Source: Curvibacter sp. PD_MW3 (GTDB taxonomy: Bacteria; Pseudomonadota; Gammaproteobacteria; Burkholderiales; Burkholderiaceae_C). From it: 64,000 bases of DNA. The DNA lies in the NCBI GenBank assembly GCA_002633085.1, contig NSIV01000002.1, positions 41,602-105,601 of the forward strand, in the 5' to 3' direction. Position 1 is the stretch's first letter, and every line of letters begins with the position of its first letter. A program made the translations under genes and the position numbers. The notes under the pieces were generated by a model. It did not search any database. It was not told the origin of the DNA and was given only the letters and a program-made list of their open reading frames with translations. Of this stretch, positions 63,127 to 64,000 are shown piece by piece.

Positions 63127-64000
63127 GCCCTGGCCCCGTCAGAGAGACCAAATCCACCTGTCCCTACTGTGGGGTGGGTTGTGGCGTCATCATTGAGTCG
63201 CAAGGTGAGCAGATCACCGGCGTGCGCGGCGACCCGGCGCACCCGGCCAATTTCGGCCGCCTGTGCTCCAAGGGTTCGACGCTGCACCTGACGGCGACAC
63301 CAGACATCACACAGCAAGTGCGCCTGCTGCAACCCATGCAGCGCCTGCAGCGCGGCGCGGCGCCGCAAGCACTGGGCTGGGACGCCGCGCTGGATCTGGC
63401 GGCCGGCCGCTTTGCTGACATCATCCGTACCCATGGCCCCGACGCGGTGGGCTTCTACGTTTCGGGGCAGTTGCTGACCGAGGACTACTACGTCTTCAAC
63501 AAGCTGGCCAAGGGCTTGATCGGCACCAACAACATCGACACCAACTCGCGCCTGTGCATGAGCAGCGCGGTAGCCGGCTACAAGCAGACGCTGGGCGCCG
63601 ACGCGCCGCCGGCCTGCTACGACGACGTGAACCACGCCGACTGCCTGTTCATCGTCGGCTCGAACGCCGCCTGGGCGCACCCCGTGCTGTTTCGCCGCAT
63701 CGAAGAAGCCAAAAAAGCCAACCCGGCGCTGAAGATCATCGTGGCCGACCCGCGCCGCACCGACACCGCTGGCAGCGCCGACCTTTACCTGCCCATCCAA
63801 CCCGGCACCGACGTGGCGCTGTTCAACGGCCTGCTCTACATCATGCTGTGGGAAGGCTGGCTCGACAGCGCCTTTATTGCCGCCCACACCAGCGGCTTCG
63901 AGGCCCTCAAGGCCACGCTGCAGGATTACACCCCCTACCTGGTGGCGCAGACCTGCGGCATCGACAAGCAGACGCTGTACGAGGCGGCGCGGCTTTTTGC
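63123..64000 (+). CDS. nasA: assimilatory nitrate reductase catalytic subunit, N-terminal part (3' end outside window)
   Basis: The first 292 codons of a molybdopterin oxidoreductase, running off the window. The N-terminus has the [4Fe-4S] motif CPYCGVGCGV with the fourth Cys in GRLCSKGS, then GFYVSGQLLTEDYYVFNKLA, DTNSRLCMSSAV (Cys near the Mo site) and GSNAAWAHPV. It matches NasA/NarB-type cytoplasmic nitrate reductases, and the position after nirBD agrees. The ATG at 63123 overlaps the nirD stop. Confidence 0.93.
   Translation, partial: MSPGPVRETKSTCPYCGVGCGVIIESQGEQITGVRGDPAHPANFGRLCSKGSTLHLTATPDITQQVRLLQPMQRLQRGAAPQALGWDAALDLAAGRFADIIRTHGPDAVGFYVSGQLLTEDYYVFNKLAKGLIGTNNIDTNSRLCMSSAVAGYKQTLGADAPPACYDDVNHADCLFIVGSNAAWAHPVLFRRIEEAKKANPALKIIVADPRRTDTAGSADLYLPIQPGTDVALFNGLLYIMLWEGWLDSAFIAAHTSGFEALKATLQDYTPYLVAQTCGIDKQTLYEAARLF

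Noticed and set aside
1..64000. CRISPR arrays, insertion sequences, prophage genes, rRNA genes
   Set aside because: I looked for regular direct repeats with spacers, transposase or integrase motifs and rRNA segments and saw none.

Overview
The window looks like a stretch of chromosome from a betaproteobacterium of the order Burkholderiales, most likely family Comamonadaceae (Rhodoferax/Polaromonas/Acidovorax-like). The grounds are the high-GC coding bias, the gene order tpiA-secG-tRNA-Leu-nuoA..N followed by a DUF2818 gene and a Nudix gene, the protein families, and several copies of a short dispersed repeat that I associate with that family. The assignment is inferred from pattern knowledge; no database search was run.

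Layout. 1-2.8 kb (+): end of a LysR regulator, an exported phytase-like esterase and an exported histidine phosphatase. 2.8-11.2 kb (-): a MarR-controlled tripartite multidrug efflux operon (MarR, outer-membrane factor, EmrA, EmrB), then a PAS chemoreceptor, an EamA transporter and an Ada-like regulator/alkyltransferase. The MarR promoter has a perfect 14-bp palindrome between its -35 and -10 boxes. 11.3-14.1 kb (+): an ABC exporter, a second MarR regulator and a tautomerase; the last two share an operator-like sequence. 14.2-37.8 kb (-): a long housekeeping block with rpsO-pnp, a quinone oxidoreductase, tpiA, secG, tRNA-Leu(GAG), the 13-gene complex I operon nuoA-nuoN, DUF2818, Nudix and DUF1178, headed by an orphan amino-acid-type binding protein and an aminotransferase. 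37.9-39.4 kb: a small heat-shock protein and an orphan membrane protein.

39.4-47.7 kb (-) is the most unusual region. A TPP riboswitch precedes luxE- and luxC-family genes (acid activation and acyl reduction to aldehyde), a NitT/TauT (ThiXYZ-like) ABC importer and an SDR reductase. No luciferase genes are present. I infer a thiamine-responsive uptake and reductive salvage route that turns a carboxylated thiamine fragment into the alcohol used for thiamine synthesis. A periplasmic amidohydrolase and tsaD follow.

47.8-64.0 kb (+): a Tat-exported metallophosphoesterase, a PstS-like binding protein next to a PAS-GGDEF-EAL protein, then a nitrate assimilation locus: the ANTAR antiterminator NasT, NrtABD importer, FNT nitrite channel, a PP2C-phosphatase/Ser-Thr-kinase fusion, NirB, NirD and the start of NasA. 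The nrtA and nirB leaders share one architecture: a sigma-54 promoter, a hexaloop hairpin at about +2, a CAAYGGCGGAT string at about +33 and an intrinsic terminator from about +63. This fits NasT-dependent antitermination at two sites of the locus.

The genes work together as modules: nitrate is imported (Nrt), reduced to nitrite (NasA) and ammonium (NirBD) under nitrogen control (sigma-54, NtrC-like sites, NasT); drugs are exported under MarR control; and a thiamine-related acid is probably imported and reduced when TPP is low.
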